Virus record (IMG/VR): IMGVR_UViG_3300027743_000007
Location: 1 to 53,516 of that record
DNA from: a virus
Strand: one strand, 5' to 3'
Length of the DNA: 53,516 bases
The notes below the pieces were generated by a model that did not search any database, was not told the DNA's origin, and saw only the letters and a list, made by a program, of their open reading frames with translations. The translations under genes were made by a program, and so were the position numbers. Below, piece by piece: positions 38,609-47,711 of the stretch; the first letter of the stretch is position 1; the number at the start of each line of letters is the position of its first letter.

Positions 38609-39037
38609 CTACGGGGTGAAGGCGGTCAGCCAGTCGATGAGCGTGACCCGAGCTTGCCCCGCCTGTTCCTCGGCCAGGATGCGGTCGCGCTCGTCGGGAT
38701 GGGCGGTCACGTAGTCCTTGACCTGTTGCACGGTGGCCGCGTTCGGGTCGGCCCCGACCTCGAGCGTGGCGAGCCCCGAGACCCACGCCGCGCCGTCCCA
38801 GTGGGCCTGCCCGGCCGCGCCGGCGGTGGCGGTCTGCACGTACTCGCCCGTGGTCCACGCGGTGGCCGGCGAGGCGGCCACGCTGCCCGCGGCCAGCGCG
38901 GCGACCGACGCGGGCGGCGTCGAGCCCGGCGGCGTCCACGTCCCCGGCGCGCCGGCGGTCGCGCCGGTGGCGGGCACGACCGGCGCCGTCGGCGCGCCGC
39001 CTTGCAAGATGTTGCTCATGTCGCCGGCGATGCCCAT
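38609..39037 (-). CDS. Virion accessory protein with shared repeat domain (142 aa)
   Basis: From ATG 39037. Residues about 15-95 (TGATAGAPGTWTPPGSTPP...TAWTTGEYVQ...AHWDGAAWVSG) repeat nearly the same domain found at the C-terminus of the major tail protein upstream. The last 45 residues (AATVQQVKDYVTAHPDERDRILAEEQAGQARVTLIDWL) are a helical segment seen in many actinophage structural proteins. It may decorate the capsid or tail through the shared domain. Confidence 0.65.
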   Translation of the reverse strand: MGIAGDMSNILQGGAPTAPVVPATGATAGAPGTWTPPGSTPPASVAALAAGSVAASPATAWTTGEYVQTATAGAAGQAHWDGAAWVSGLATLEVGADPNAATVQQVKDYVTAHPDERDRILAEEQAGQARVTLIDWLTAFTP

Positions 39038-39097
39038 GCGGCGCCCCTTTCGTCGTGGCGGTCCTGCGAAGCTGCGGCTCGCTGGCACGAGCGCAGC

Positions 39098-39994
39098 CTA
39101 GGTAGCCCGACCGGCCGTCCAGGCGGACCCGTTCCAGTACATCTCGCCGGCCACGCCCGACGTGGAGCCCTGCACGTACTGGTCCGTCGTCCATGCCGTT
39201 GCCGGGCTGGCGGTGACGCCGGCAGAGGTAGCGCCGGCCGAGTCAGCCGGCGGCGTCGAGCCGCTCGGCGTCCAGGTGCCAGGTGAGCCGGCGGTGGCGC
39301 CGGTGGCGGCGGTGGGCGCGGCGCCGAGCGCTTCGCAGCCGTCGGTCACGTCGGGCGGCGCCGTGGTCGTGATGAAGATGCCGTACAGGTCGTCGGGCGG
39401 GAAGGTCGCGCCGGCGGGGAACGGCGAAGGGTCGTAGGGCCCGTCGAGCCAGCCCTCGCTGGCGCCCTGGCCCTCGCCCTTGAGCCCCATGGTCAGCGGC
39501 CCGTTCTCGATGGTGATGTCGCCGTCGATTGACCCGTTGGTCACGTTCGGTACGGCGAAGTAGCCCCACTCGGCCGCGCCTGAGCCGGGGTCGCAAGCGG
39601 ACGAGCCGGCCTTCTTCGTCCACACCTCGATGGCGAAGCTGTTCGGGTTCGGGTCACGCCCGAAGGTGGCGCCGATGGTGTTGCCCTGGCCGTCCACGAC
39701 CGGCGTGGCGCCGCCAACGAGGTCGAGCACCTCGGGGTCCACCTCGCACATCTGGATGGCGACGTTCACCCACTTGCGCCGGTCGGCGTCCTTCTCGGCA
39801 ATGCAGAAGTCGCCCCACGCGTTCTTCTGGGTGTATTCCTCGCCGGCCTCCACCTCGTCGCTGAGCGTCACCGAGATGAACCCGTCGGTCACGATGGTGC
39901 CGCACTCGTCGCCGTAGGCGGGGTTGCCGCATTCGTCCAGGCGGGTGAGCCGCATGACCCGGCCCTTGACTGACTTGATCTTGCGAGTTGCCAT
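39098..39994 (-). CDS. Major tail protein (298 aa)
   Basis: The start MATRKIKSVKGRVMRLTRLDECGNP and the middle (GFISVTLSDEVEAGEEYTQKNAWGDFCIAEKD) are typical of actinophage major tail proteins. A second part (SFAIEVWTKKAG...WGYFAVPNVTNGSIDGDITIENGPLTMGLKG) matches the tube fold. The last 75 residues are an additional domain (TGATAGSPGTWTPSGSTPP...YVQGSTSGVAGEMYWNG) that also occurs in the next gene and is probably displayed on the tube surface. The ATG overlaps the previous stop. Confidence 0.85.
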   Translation of the reverse strand: MATRKIKSVKGRVMRLTRLDECGNPAYGDECGTIVTDGFISVTLSDEVEAGEEYTQKNAWGDFCIAEKDADRRKWVNVAIQMCEVDPEVLDLVGGATPVVDGQGNTIGATFGRDPNPNSFAIEVWTKKAGSSACDPGSGAAEWGYFAVPNVTNGSIDGDITIENGPLTMGLKGEGQGASEGWLDGPYDPSPFPAGATFPPDDLYGIFITTTAPPDVTDGCEALGAAPTAATGATAGSPGTWTPSGSTPPADSAGATSAGVTASPATAWTTDQYVQGSTSGVAGEMYWNGSAWTAGRAT

Positions 39995-40770
39995 TACGGC
40001 CCTCCCAGCGTGGCGGTGGTTCTGACGGCGGCGCAGTCCCAGCCGGCGACGTAGGTGCGCTCGGCAATGAACAGGGCGTCGTTGACCTGGCGGTCGAAGC
40101 CCTCGAGGACCTCCCGGGCGCCCCGCCGTACGACCAGCGCGCCGGTGGCGACGTACTCGACCTCGGTGTTGGCCGGCGCCGCGCCCACGTACCCGGCGCC
40201 GACGACAACCGGCGTGCCGAGCATGGTGACGAGGTGGTTGCCCTCGACCCGCAGCCGGTCGGCCACCAGGGTCGCCCCGAGGCTGTCGGTGTGGATGGCC
40301 CCGATGCCGTTGTAGCGGTTGCGCAGCTCGCGTTCGGCGACGCCGAGCGCGATCAGCGGATCGGTGAAGGTGCCGGCGTCGGTGGCGAGGGCGTCGAATT
40401 CGCTGTTCCACACGAACGACTCGACGCCTCGTTCCTCGGCGGCGTTGAAGGCGGCCTCAACCTCGGCCAGAACCACGTCGAGCGGGATGCCCGAGCGGTT
40501 GAGGTACACGTACACGGTGAAGGGCTTGAACGCCTTGAGGTCTGGGCAGCCGAGGTCCACCTTCGGCGAGACCGCCGTGCCCGAGATGCACGGGTCGAGG
40601 GTGTACGCGGCCGTGACGCAGCCGGGCGAGCGCCGCCACTGGATACCGAGCTGCCAGTCGGTCGTGTCGGGCTCGCTCGGCGGCGCGACTGAGAAGAGCC
40701 CGAAAGGCCGGTCAACGACCGGCGGCGGCTCAACGTTGACCCACACGTCGGCGGTGGTCACGTCGCTCAT
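39994..40770 (-). CDS. Virion structural protein near capsid (258 aa)
   Basis: Lies between the major capsid and major tail genes. Features are PFTVYVYLNRSGIPLDVVLAEVEAAFNAAEERGVESFVWNSEF, then NHLVTMLGTPVVVGAGYVGAAP and a C-terminal LFIAERTYVAGWDCAAVRTTATL. The end looks like the last strands of HK97-type capsid or encapsulin-like proteins. It may be a second capsid-related protein or a head-closure component. The assignment as virion protein rests mainly on context. Confidence 0.6.
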   Translation of the reverse strand: MSDVTTADVWVNVEPPPVVDRPFGLFSVAPPSEPDTTDWQLGIQWRRSPGCVTAAYTLDPCISGTAVSPKVDLGCPDLKAFKPFTVYVYLNRSGIPLDVVLAEVEAAFNAAEERGVESFVWNSEFDALATDAGTFTDPLIALGVAERELRNRYNGIGAIHTDSLGATLVADRLRVEGNHLVTMLGTPVVVGAGYVGAAPANTEVEYVATGALVVRRGAREVLEGFDRQVNDALFIAERTYVAGWDCAAVRTTATLGGP

Positions 40771-40802
40771 CTGGCTACCTCGGTGCCCTTAGCTCCCGTT
40801 GC

Positions 40803-42431
40803 TCACGGCGCCGCGGCGGCGCAGCAGGCCGTCACGCCGTCCACGTCGAGGTCCACGGTCACCTCACGGGCGAGCGGGCCCCGGCGGATGACGCAGAACC
40901 ATTCCTCGCTCCACGCCAGCGTGAAGTCGTTGGCGGCGTTGAGCACCGAGTCCCGCACGACGCCGAGGTCGATCTCACCGGCCGAGGTCACGGCGTAGGC
41001 GCCCGAGAAGAACATCGCGAACTTCAACGTGGCCGGCCAGTCGGTCGCCGGCGCCGAGCCGTAGAGCGGCTGGTAGCCGCTGAGGAACTGCGGGCGGATG
41101 CCCCGGGTGGTCAGCCAGCTGGTGATCTCGGCGTCGGTGACCGACAGCAGGTCCACGCCGGCGCGCTTGGCAACGTTGGCCCGCAGCATCTCGATGGTCC
41201 AGTCGGGCAGCGCCACGTCCACTGAACGGGTGCGCCCGGCGCGGTACTGGCTGCGCAAGTCGGCCGCCTGCAGGCCGATGGCCGACAGCAGGTCGCCGGC
41301 GGCGTCGGAGTTCTCGCTGCCGTAGGCCACCGCCGTCGCGCCGGTCGTGACCGCGGCGATCTTGACCTGGCTGACCCGGTGCTCGTGGGCCGCCATCACG
41401 AGGTCCACGAAGGTGCGCGACAGCTGCGGGAACGCCCGGTCCTGCATGTTGCCCGAGATCACGCACAGGCCGTAGGCCGTCGGGCGACACTCGGTCCACG
41501 TCGGGCAGGGCACCCGGTAGCACGGCTTGGTGGGGTCGCCGTCAACCGCCGAGATGTCGTCGGCCTCGGTCCACGTCCACAGCGCGTTGTCGGCGTCGGC
41601 CTGGCTGAAATAGCTGGGCACGAGCACGCCACCGCCCTGCGGCGCGCCCACGGTCGGCAGGTCGAACAGGCCCTCGGTGTCGTTGATCGAGAACAGGTCG
41701 AACAGCGGCACCGACGGCGCACACCAGCCGCCCGAGGCGACGAGGGACACGGCGGTCGGCTCACCGACGACCCGCTCCATCAGCGCGGCGTTGTGAGCGC
41801 TTGACTCGTTGAGCCACTGGTCGGCGGGGATCGGCCGCTGCACCCGGGCGACGGGCACCATGGCCGAGTGATCGTTCAGACCCCGGGCCTTGTCGTGGAA
41901 CGCCTGGCCGATGCGGTCGGCCCCGATGGGCGCGCCCACCGGGATGCCGGGAATGTCGGCGGCGGCGGTGATGACGACGGGCAGCGTCGGCGGCGCAACC
42001 GTCGGTCGGGTCGCTCGGCCGGCCACGGCCCGGGCGGTCGGGCGCCGGCGCGCCGAGGCGGCGACGGCGGCCACGGGCTCGGCCTCGGCGGCGACGGGCT
42101 CACGCTCCTGCGCCTCGGGCTCGGCCTCGGGCTCGTCGGGCTCAGCCTCGGGCTCGTCGGGCTCGTCGGGCTCTTCGCCGGGCTCGGGCTCTTCGGTTGA
42201 GCCGTGCACCCGCTCGGTGAGGGCCTGAACCTGCTCCTGCTCGCGCTCGGCGGCCTCGACGCGCCCGGCCTGCTCGGCCCGCACGGCGTCGATCCCGTCG
42301 GCCAGCCGAGTCAGCTCGGCAAGGTCCCGGCTGCCGTCCTCGTTCAGCTGGTCGAAGGCGGCGACCAGCTGTTCCTCCAAGCTGTTCAGCTCGTCATCGC
42401 TGAGCTGGCTCAGGTCCTCGGGAATGTCCAT
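40803..42431 (-). CDS. Major capsid protein with N-terminal scaffold (542 aa)
   Basis: Residues 1-75 are a coiled coil (LNSLEEQLVAAFDQLNEDGSRDL...). Residues 78-115 form an acidic Glu/Pro/Asp repeat and about 130-145 a basic cleavage-type linker (ARRRPTARAVAGRATRPT). The HK97-like shell domain follows (from about 165) with LFSINDTEGLFDLPTV, CYRVPCPTWTECRPTAYGLCVISGN and FAMFFSGAYAVTSAG. The N-terminal part probably acts as scaffold, removed by the protease encoded upstream. A GGGAGC ribosome-binding site lies before the ATG. Confidence 0.9.
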   Translation of the reverse strand: MDIPEDLSQLSDDELNSLEEQLVAAFDQLNEDGSRDLAELTRLADGIDAVRAEQAGRVEAAEREQEQVQALTERVHGSTEEPEPGEEPDEPDEPEAEPDEPEAEPEAQEREPVAAEAEPVAAVAASARRRPTARAVAGRATRPTVAPPTLPVVITAAADIPGIPVGAPIGADRIGQAFHDKARGLNDHSAMVPVARVQRPIPADQWLNESSAHNAALMERVVGEPTAVSLVASGGWCAPSVPLFDLFSINDTEGLFDLPTVGAPQGGGVLVPSYFSQADADNALWTWTEADDISAVDGDPTKPCYRVPCPTWTECRPTAYGLCVISGNMQDRAFPQLSRTFVDLVMAAHEHRVSQVKIAAVTTGATAVAYGSENSDAAGDLLSAIGLQAADLRSQYRAGRTRSVDVALPDWTIEMLRANVAKRAGVDLLSVTDAEITSWLTTRGIRPQFLSGYQPLYGSAPATDWPATLKFAMFFSGAYAVTSAGEIDLGVVRDSVLNAANDFTLAWSEEWFCVIRRGPLAREVTVDLDVDGVTACCAAAAP

Positions 42432-42682
42432 CGGTGCTCCCTAGATGTCGGAACTACTAGGTGCGACCGAGACATCAGCCCGGAACGCCCGACCTCAGTC
42501 ATCAGCAGTCGGTCGGTTCGGGCGGGAACAGTACCACGGGGGTGTCAGCGCGGTGTGCATACCGAGCGCTCACGGGCCCTGTGCCGTTTGCCCGCCGTCA
42601 CCGTGGGCCCGAGCGCCGTGCGGCGCCGCTGGGCCTCAAATTTCGGCTGTGTGCAAGCTCTGGCTAGACCGCCGGCGCGGCG
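42432..42682. other. Gap upstream of the capsid gene
   Basis: No gene is apparent in these 251 bases. On the minus strand GGTACTGTT near 42523-42531 could be a minus-10 element for a capsid-specific promoter, and a GGGAGC site precedes the capsid ATG. The rest looks unstructured. Confidence 0.4.
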
Positions 42683-42898
42683 TCAGAGCGAGCGCACCGC
42701 GCCGCCGGTGCGCCGGGCGTAGTCCTGGGCGGCGATCAGCGTTGAGAACCTCTTGGGCCGCCGGCCCTGGCGCTCGACGGCGTAGGCCGGCCGGGCGGCG
42801 GCCAGTAGCGCTCGGCGCTCGGCGGCATCGGGTTGCGCCGGCGCCCGGCGTACGTCGCCGCTGCGCGACTGGCCGCAATGGCCGCAGCGAGCCATCAC
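42683..42898 (-). CDS. Small Cys-knuckle protein (71 aa)
   Basis: Begins MMARCGHCGQSRSGDVRR, a CxxC zinc knuckle, followed by a helical, Arg-rich part (AERRALLAAARPAY) and RFSTLIAAQDYARRTGGAV. The ATG overlaps the protease stop. It is encoded between protease and capsid, where phages often place small head-maturation factors; the role is unknown. Confidence 0.55.
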   Translation of the reverse strand: MMARCGHCGQSRSGDVRRAPAQPDAAERRALLAAARPAYAVERQGRRPKRFSTLIAAQDYARRTGGAVRSL

Positions 42899-44673
42899 CC
42901 GGCGTGCACTCGGGCCGCCAGCTCGGCCCTGCGCTGGTCAAGTGACCGCCCGATGGAGGCGGCGAGGCGGTCACGAACGAGGTCGATCACCGACGCCGCG
43001 ACGGGGAACGGCTGGTCGATGGGCGTCGAGATGATGGCCGAGGCGACGAGCGCGCCGTCCATGCGGAAGCTGTAGCGCGGCGTCACGTAGCCGGGCACGT
43101 TGACAAGGTGGACGTTGATGAGGTCGAGGTCGCGCCCGAAGCCCCGGCAGTCGATTGACGGCGGCGTGCCCATGACGACGCGCAGCTGCTCAGGGCTCAC
43201 GCCCGGGCGCAGCGCGCCGGCAACCCAGATGCCGTGCGCGTCCTCGCCGGCGGCCACGTCGGCCACCGCCAGCGCACAGTCCTCGTAGTGGGCGACGGCC
43301 TCGGCGGCCCGCATGCTGCGGGCGGCGTGAAGCCCGCCGACGGTGATGCGGCCCGTGGCCACCCGCGAGCCGTCGGCGCAGCGAACCTCGCCGGTGCGAT
43401 AGCGGGCATAGTTGCTCGGGCTGTGCGGCGGCATGAGGCAGGCGCCGTCGTAGCCGATGTGGCAGGTGCCCCACGTGGCGACGTGGCCCGACACGTGGCC
43501 GCTGTCGCTCACGGTCAGAGGCATCGCTTGGGAGAACCTCGGGTCATCGAACCAGCTCGCCGGCGGCTCGACGGGTACCTCGACGGCGGCCGAGGCGAGC
43601 ACGGCGAAGTTCGGCTCGGGCGGCTCCATGTCGGCGTCGCGGTAGTGGGCGGCGAGGTGGTCGTACACGCCTTGGCGGTCGTCGGTCGGGATGCCGAGGT
43701 CCACGCCCGGCCCGGCGCCGCGCCCGCCGTTGAGCGCGGCCATGGCGGCGGCGACCCCGCGCATGTTGGCGACCCCGGGCGCGCCGGCGTCGCTCACCAT
43801 GTGGTGCGGCAGCTTGCAATTGGCCTTGGCGATCTCGCCGTTCTCCACCGAGTCGTCATCGAACCAGGCGTACATGGCCCGGGCCCGGTCGAGCGGCATG
43901 GGCGAGGCGAGCTTGGCCTGCTCGGCCGCGCCGTCCCACGCCTCGTCGGTGGTCGTGCCGGTGTGGTGCACCGCCACCGCGCCGAAGGGCTCGCGGGCGG
44001 CGACGGCCAGAACCTCGATCAGCGTGCCGTCAAGTGCCGGGAACGGCACCGCCGTCGCGCCGAGGACCTCGCCCTCGGTGACCCGCTGAACGATGCGCCC
44101 GACGCCGATGGTGACGACGCCCTCGCCCTCGGTGATCTCGTCGTCGTACAGGTCAACCTCGAACTCGGTGGCGGCGGCGTCCACCGACACGGTGGGTAGC
44201 TCGCCGGCGCGGATGAGCGTGATCAGGTAGGCGGCGTCCTCGTCGGGCGCCTCGATGAAGTCGCCCCACCCGTGTATCTCTGCGCCTCGGCGCTCCACCC
44301 GCTCGATGTTGCCCACGAGCTTGGCGCCCTTGGCGACGGTGCCGTCGCCGTGTGGCGACTCATCGGTCGCCATGAACGGCAGCGGCGGCTCACGCCAGGT
44401 GAGTGAGTTCTCGGTGAACAGGCGGTCGTCGCACGTGTACACGCCCTCAGTGACGATCAGCGTGTGGAAGCTGTTGCCGCTCGCCTCGACCGCCGGCTCG
44501 GCGGCGGGCTCGTCGCCGGCGTCGTCCTCGGCGGCGTTCAGCTCGTCCAGCTGCGCGTTGGCCTCGTCCTCGGTGGCGTGACAGCCCTCGACCTCGCCGG
44601 TGTCGTCGTTGACCACCGCCCACGGGCGGTCATCGGGGCAACCCTCGTGCCCTTCTTCGGTATGCCAGGGCAT
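42895..44673 (-). CDS. Capsid maturation protease, large form (592 aa)
   Basis: The protein combines an acidic N-terminus (about 1-65), a prohead-protease-like domain (about 68-215: FHTLIVTEGVYTCDDRLFTENSLTWREPPLPFM, AKLVGNIERVERRGAEIHGWGDF, TVSVDAAATEFEVD, LGATAVPFPALDG), a middle region with LPHHMVSDAGAPGVANMRGVAAAMAALNGG, and a large C-terminal domain (SGHVATWGTCHIGYDGACLMPP..., GRITVGGLHA). The latter resembles a second module often fused in actinophage proteases. It should process the capsid scaffold. It is much longer than the usual 200-residue protease. Confidence 0.8.
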   Translation of the reverse strand: MPWHTEEGHEGCPDDRPWAVVNDDTGEVEGCHATEDEANAQLDELNAAEDDAGDEPAAEPAVEASGNSFHTLIVTEGVYTCDDRLFTENSLTWREPPLPFMATDESPHGDGTVAKGAKLVGNIERVERRGAEIHGWGDFIEAPDEDAAYLITLIRAGELPTVSVDAAATEFEVDLYDDEITEGEGVVTIGVGRIVQRVTEGEVLGATAVPFPALDGTLIEVLAVAAREPFGAVAVHHTGTTTDEAWDGAAEQAKLASPMPLDRARAMYAWFDDDSVENGEIAKANCKLPHHMVSDAGAPGVANMRGVAAAMAALNGGRGAGPGVDLGIPTDDRQGVYDHLAAHYRDADMEPPEPNFAVLASAAVEVPVEPPASWFDDPRFSQAMPLTVSDSGHVSGHVATWGTCHIGYDGACLMPPHSPSNYARYRTGEVRCADGSRVATGRITVGGLHAARSMRAAEAVAHYEDCALAVADVAAGEDAHGIWVAGALRPGVSPEQLRVVMGTPPSIDCRGFGRDLDLINVHLVNVPGYVTPRYSFRMDGALVASAIISTPIDQPFPVAASVIDLVRDRLAASIGRSLDQRRAELAARVHAG

Positions 44674-44717
44674 CGGGCGGCAACGCTAGCCCGTGCCCGC
44701 CGGCGCGCCGTTCATGC

Positions 44718-46679
44718 TCACGCGTGAACCGACAGCCCGAGAGCGTCGGCCAGGCGGTCGGTGTCATGAGCGTGCCCGGTCGCCAGCAGGGCCCGGGTGT
44801 ACGTGTCGAGCGTGACGGTCAGCGCATCGGGGTCCAGACCGAGGCGCACGGCCACGTCGGGCACGCGGGTCCACGCGTTGGCGAGCAGGTGGTCGATGGA
44901 GGCGAAGCCAGTCACGCCTTGGAGCTCCACGTGCAAGCGCGCCGGATCGTCGCACTCGATGGCCGACGTGCCGCCGGCGAGCTTGCGGGCGGCCGAGCTG
45001 CGTAGCCGGGTGCCGGCCCGCTCGAGCGCCCGGTGCACCAGGGCGTCGCACGCCTCCAACATGACCGCGCTGGCCTCGCCGTTGGCCGGCTGGTCGGGCG
45101 GCCCGTCGGCGGGCTGGTCGGGCGCGCCCGGCGGCGGGATCGGCCAGGCGCCCTCGCCGGCGTCGCCCGGCGGCGTCACGACGTCGATGCCGACCGCCCG
45201 AAGCAGCTGGGTCGTCAGCAACGGTTGCGCCTTGGCAATCTCGACCAGGATGCGCCGGCGCACCTCGGCATCGTCGGGCGCGTCGGCCTCGCTCAGCCCG
45301 GCCTCGCGCCGTAGCGCGGCGCCGCTGGCCTCGATGCGGTCGTAGGCGGCGATGGTGTCGTCGGAGCGGTCGGGCCGCGTGGTGAGGTCGGTGGTGTCGT
45401 ACCACACGAGCAGCCGGTCGGCCTCGGCCCCGAAGCCCATCGCCCGCAGCGCCGGCCGTAGGTAGCCCATGGTGCTGGCGTGCACGATGGTCTCGGCCAT
45501 CGGCTCGATGTGAAGCGTGACCGCCGACTCCTGAACCTGCCAGGCCGTCCAGTGGTTCACGTCGGCCACGCCGGTCAGCGCCTCGGGCGGCATGTCGAGC
45601 CCGAGCGCCAGCCGCTCGACGGCGGCCTCCCGCAGCGGTAGCAGCGCTTCGGAGAAGTCGCTCCAGAACGTGATGTGCTTGACCTTGTCGGCGTACTCGC
45701 CGGGGATGCGCACGGTCAGCGGCACGACCGCGGCGGCCGAGGCTCGGTCACCGATGGGCACGGTCATGGCGGTCACGAGCACGTCCACGAAGTCGTCCTC
45801 GGTCGGCTCGCTCTCGTCGTCGTCGGCCGGCGCCGTGCTCGGCAGCGGCACGAACTCGGCCTCGGCCGGCAGCACCAGCAGCCCGGCGCCGGCGAGGCGG
45901 CTCTGCGCGGTCGCTGACACGTGGGCGTCAAGCAGGCTGATCTGGGTGAGCACCGTGGTGACCGCCCGGCACGGGCTGTCGGGCTGCCACGAGTAGCGCG
46001 GGTGAGGGTTCCAGACCTTGACGAGCACGAAGTCCTCGTGAAGCTCACGCCAGTCGCCAATGCCGCACTGAACCTCGTACACGCCGCGCTCGGCGCGCAG
46101 CTCGTCGGCCGACAGCACTTGCCAGACCCACGTTTCGTCGGGCTCGGGCTCCCGCGCCGCCTCGTCGTCGCCGTTGGGCAGCGGCGGCGGCGTGATGTCG
46201 ATGACCGCGCCGGTCGCCACCATCGCCGGCTCCATCAAGATGTAGCCGATGCCGGGCACGCTGAGCAGCGTGGCGAGGTGGGCGAGCATCTGGCCCTGGC
46301 CCGAGGGCCCGCCGGCCATGGCGGCCACGAGGTCGAGCGCGGCGGCCTCGGCCGGCGCCAGCGCCTCGCCGTCGGCCGGCGGCAGTATCTCGTCGGGCTC
46401 GTCGCCAAGGTGCTCGGGCACCCGGGCGGCGATCAGGTTGACCCGGCTCATGCCGTTGGCCTTCCACTGCACGCCGAAGCGAAGCTCGCCCACCGAGTCG
46501 AAGAACTCCCACGCCCGGGCTTGCCAGTCCTCGGTCGGCGCCTGGCGGCGCAGCCCCTCGGGGCGATGGGTCATCACGGATGCCGACGCCACCATCGAGG
46601 CTCGGAACGGGGTCGTCGGGCGCCGGCGAAGGGCCACGAGCGGCAGCGTAGACCTCGGGCTCGCTAGGGTCGCGGCCAT
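44718..46679 (-). CDS. Portal protein (653 aa)
   Basis: The portal forms the dodecameric DNA channel at the capsid vertex. The N-terminus (LPLVALRRRPTTPFRASMVASASVMTHRPEG) is typical for actinophage portals. The core follows with WEFFDSVGELRFGVQWKANGMSRVNLIAARV, VPGIGYILMEPAM and KHITFWSDFSEALLPLREAAVERLALGLDMPPEALTGVADVNHWTAWQVQESAV, the conserved stem region. The C-terminal part is helical with a Pro-rich linker. It starts only 21 bases from a divergent gene, with no evident ribosome-binding site. Confidence 0.9.
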   Translation of the reverse strand: MAATLASPRSTLPLVALRRRPTTPFRASMVASASVMTHRPEGLRRQAPTEDWQARAWEFFDSVGELRFGVQWKANGMSRVNLIAARVPEHLGDEPDEILPPADGEALAPAEAAALDLVAAMAGGPSGQGQMLAHLATLLSVPGIGYILMEPAMVATGAVIDITPPPLPNGDDEAAREPEPDETWVWQVLSADELRAERGVYEVQCGIGDWRELHEDFVLVKVWNPHPRYSWQPDSPCRAVTTVLTQISLLDAHVSATAQSRLAGAGLLVLPAEAEFVPLPSTAPADDDESEPTEDDFVDVLVTAMTVPIGDRASAAAVVPLTVRIPGEYADKVKHITFWSDFSEALLPLREAAVERLALGLDMPPEALTGVADVNHWTAWQVQESAVTLHIEPMAETIVHASTMGYLRPALRAMGFGAEADRLLVWYDTTDLTTRPDRSDDTIAAYDRIEASGAALRREAGLSEADAPDDAEVRRRILVEIAKAQPLLTTQLLRAVGIDVVTPPGDAGEGAWPIPPPGAPDQPADGPPDQPANGEASAVMLEACDALVHRALERAGTRLRSSAARKLAGGTSAIECDDPARLHVELQGVTGFASIDHLLANAWTRVPDVAVRLGLDPDALTVTLDTYTRALLATGHAHDTDRLADALGLSVHA

Positions 46680-46700
46680 GACGCGAGCTAGCGGCGCGTC

Positions 46701-46904
46701 GTGAGCGGCCTGGTCAATCTGCCGGCCCTCAACGACGAGGAACTTGACGAGCTGCGCATCGCCATCGAGCTGCGCATGAACGGGCTGGCTGAGGTGCGGG
46801 CCCTAGCGACGGCGCCCGAGATCGTGGCCGAGTGCGACCGGCGCGGGCTCATCTGCCAGTCGCTCTCCACCGCCGTGGCCGAGGCCCGGCTCAACCTGCG
46901 GTGA
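46701..46904 (+). CDS. Hypothetical protein divergent from portal (67 aa)
   Basis: A GTG start, with a helical, Leu/Glu/Ala-rich product (LPALNDEELDELRIAIELRMNGLAEVRALA). It overlaps the next gene by 4 bases. It reads on the opposite strand to both surrounding regions. No recognised family. Confidence 0.6.
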   Translation: MSGLVNLPALNDEELDELRIAIELRMNGLAEVRALATAPEIVAECDRRGLICQSLSTAVAEARLNLR

Positions 46905-47530
46905 TCCGCTACGGGCCCGCCCGGGTGCGCCGCGCCGGCGTCTGCTACGACACCGACGACCGCGGCATCGGCTGGCTGGTGGTGGCCGGCGTCAGCGGTA
47001 GGCGCGCCCGGTGGCCGGTGCGCCAGTGGGACTACACCGATGTGTCCATCAGGACCCGCGCCGCGACGGTGCCCTTCGAGAACCGCTGGCAGCTGTCGGT
47101 GATCTGGGGCGGCGGCACCTACAGCAGCAACCACGACTACCACGGCGTCATCCCCGGCTGGCGCGAGACCGAGAACCAGCCGTTCATCGAGGCGCCGGCG
47201 ACGGTCGAGGTCGGCGTGCTGTGCCCCGAGCCGATCAAGCTGCCGCCGCTGATGACGCCCGACAGCGCCGAGATGATGGCCGAGCACTCGCCGGCGTTTC
47301 GTGCCGCCCTTGACAGCGCCGAGGGCCGCTCGTGGCTCTTCGATGAACGCGACACCACGCTGTGGGGCGACCCGCTCGGCTATCTGAGCGCCGACGACCT
47401 GCTGGCCGTGGCCGACGTAGTGGGCCGGCTGCCGTCGCACCCGGGCGACAAGCTCGCCGGCGCCGAGTTCTACGACCTCGACGGGTTCATGGCGACCGCG
47501 GCCGAGCGCTTCGGCGTCAGTCGACCTTGA
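46901..47530 (+). CDS. Hypothetical protein (209 aa)
   Basis: GTG 46901 overlaps the upstream stop. The first half is strand-rich (RAGVCYDTDDRGIGWLVVAGVSG; WQLSVIWGGGTYSSNHDYHG), the second helical (MTPDSAEMMAEHSPAFRAALDSAEGRSWLFDE; LSADDLLAVADVVGRLPSH). No catalytic motif was identified. It converges on the small-gene cluster with a 14-base overlap. Confidence 0.65.
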   Translation: MIRYGPARVRRAGVCYDTDDRGIGWLVVAGVSGRRARWPVRQWDYTDVSIRTRAATVPFENRWQLSVIWGGGTYSSNHDYHGVIPGWRETENQPFIEAPATVEVGVLCPEPIKLPPLMTPDSAEMMAEHSPAFRAALDSAEGRSWLFDERDTTLWGDPLGYLSADDLLAVADVVGRLPSHPGDKLAGAEFYDLDGFMATAAERFGVSRP

Positions 47531-47711
47531 GCACGTCGGCCGGCGAGCCGATCAGCAGGTTGAGGGCGATGCCGTCTTTCACGTCGTCGCGGCGCTCGCC
47601 GCGGATGCGCCCGGCCTCCAGCCGAACCATGCCGGTGAAGGTGCGGCGCTTGCCGTCGGGGTCGCGGTAGGTGATCCGCAGCCAGCGCGGGGTCTCGGTG
47701 ATGCCGGTCAT
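47517..47711 (-). CDS. Hypothetical small protein (64 aa)
   Basis: A basic, beta-rich protein (RWLRITYRDPDGKRRTFTGMVRLEAGRIRG). Last gene of a two-gene unit behind a shared promoter cassette. The start overlaps the stop of the upstream gene. Confidence 0.6.
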   Translation of the reverse strand: MTGITETPRWLRITYRDPDGKRRTFTGMVRLEAGRIRGERRDDVKDGIALNLLIGSPADVLKVD

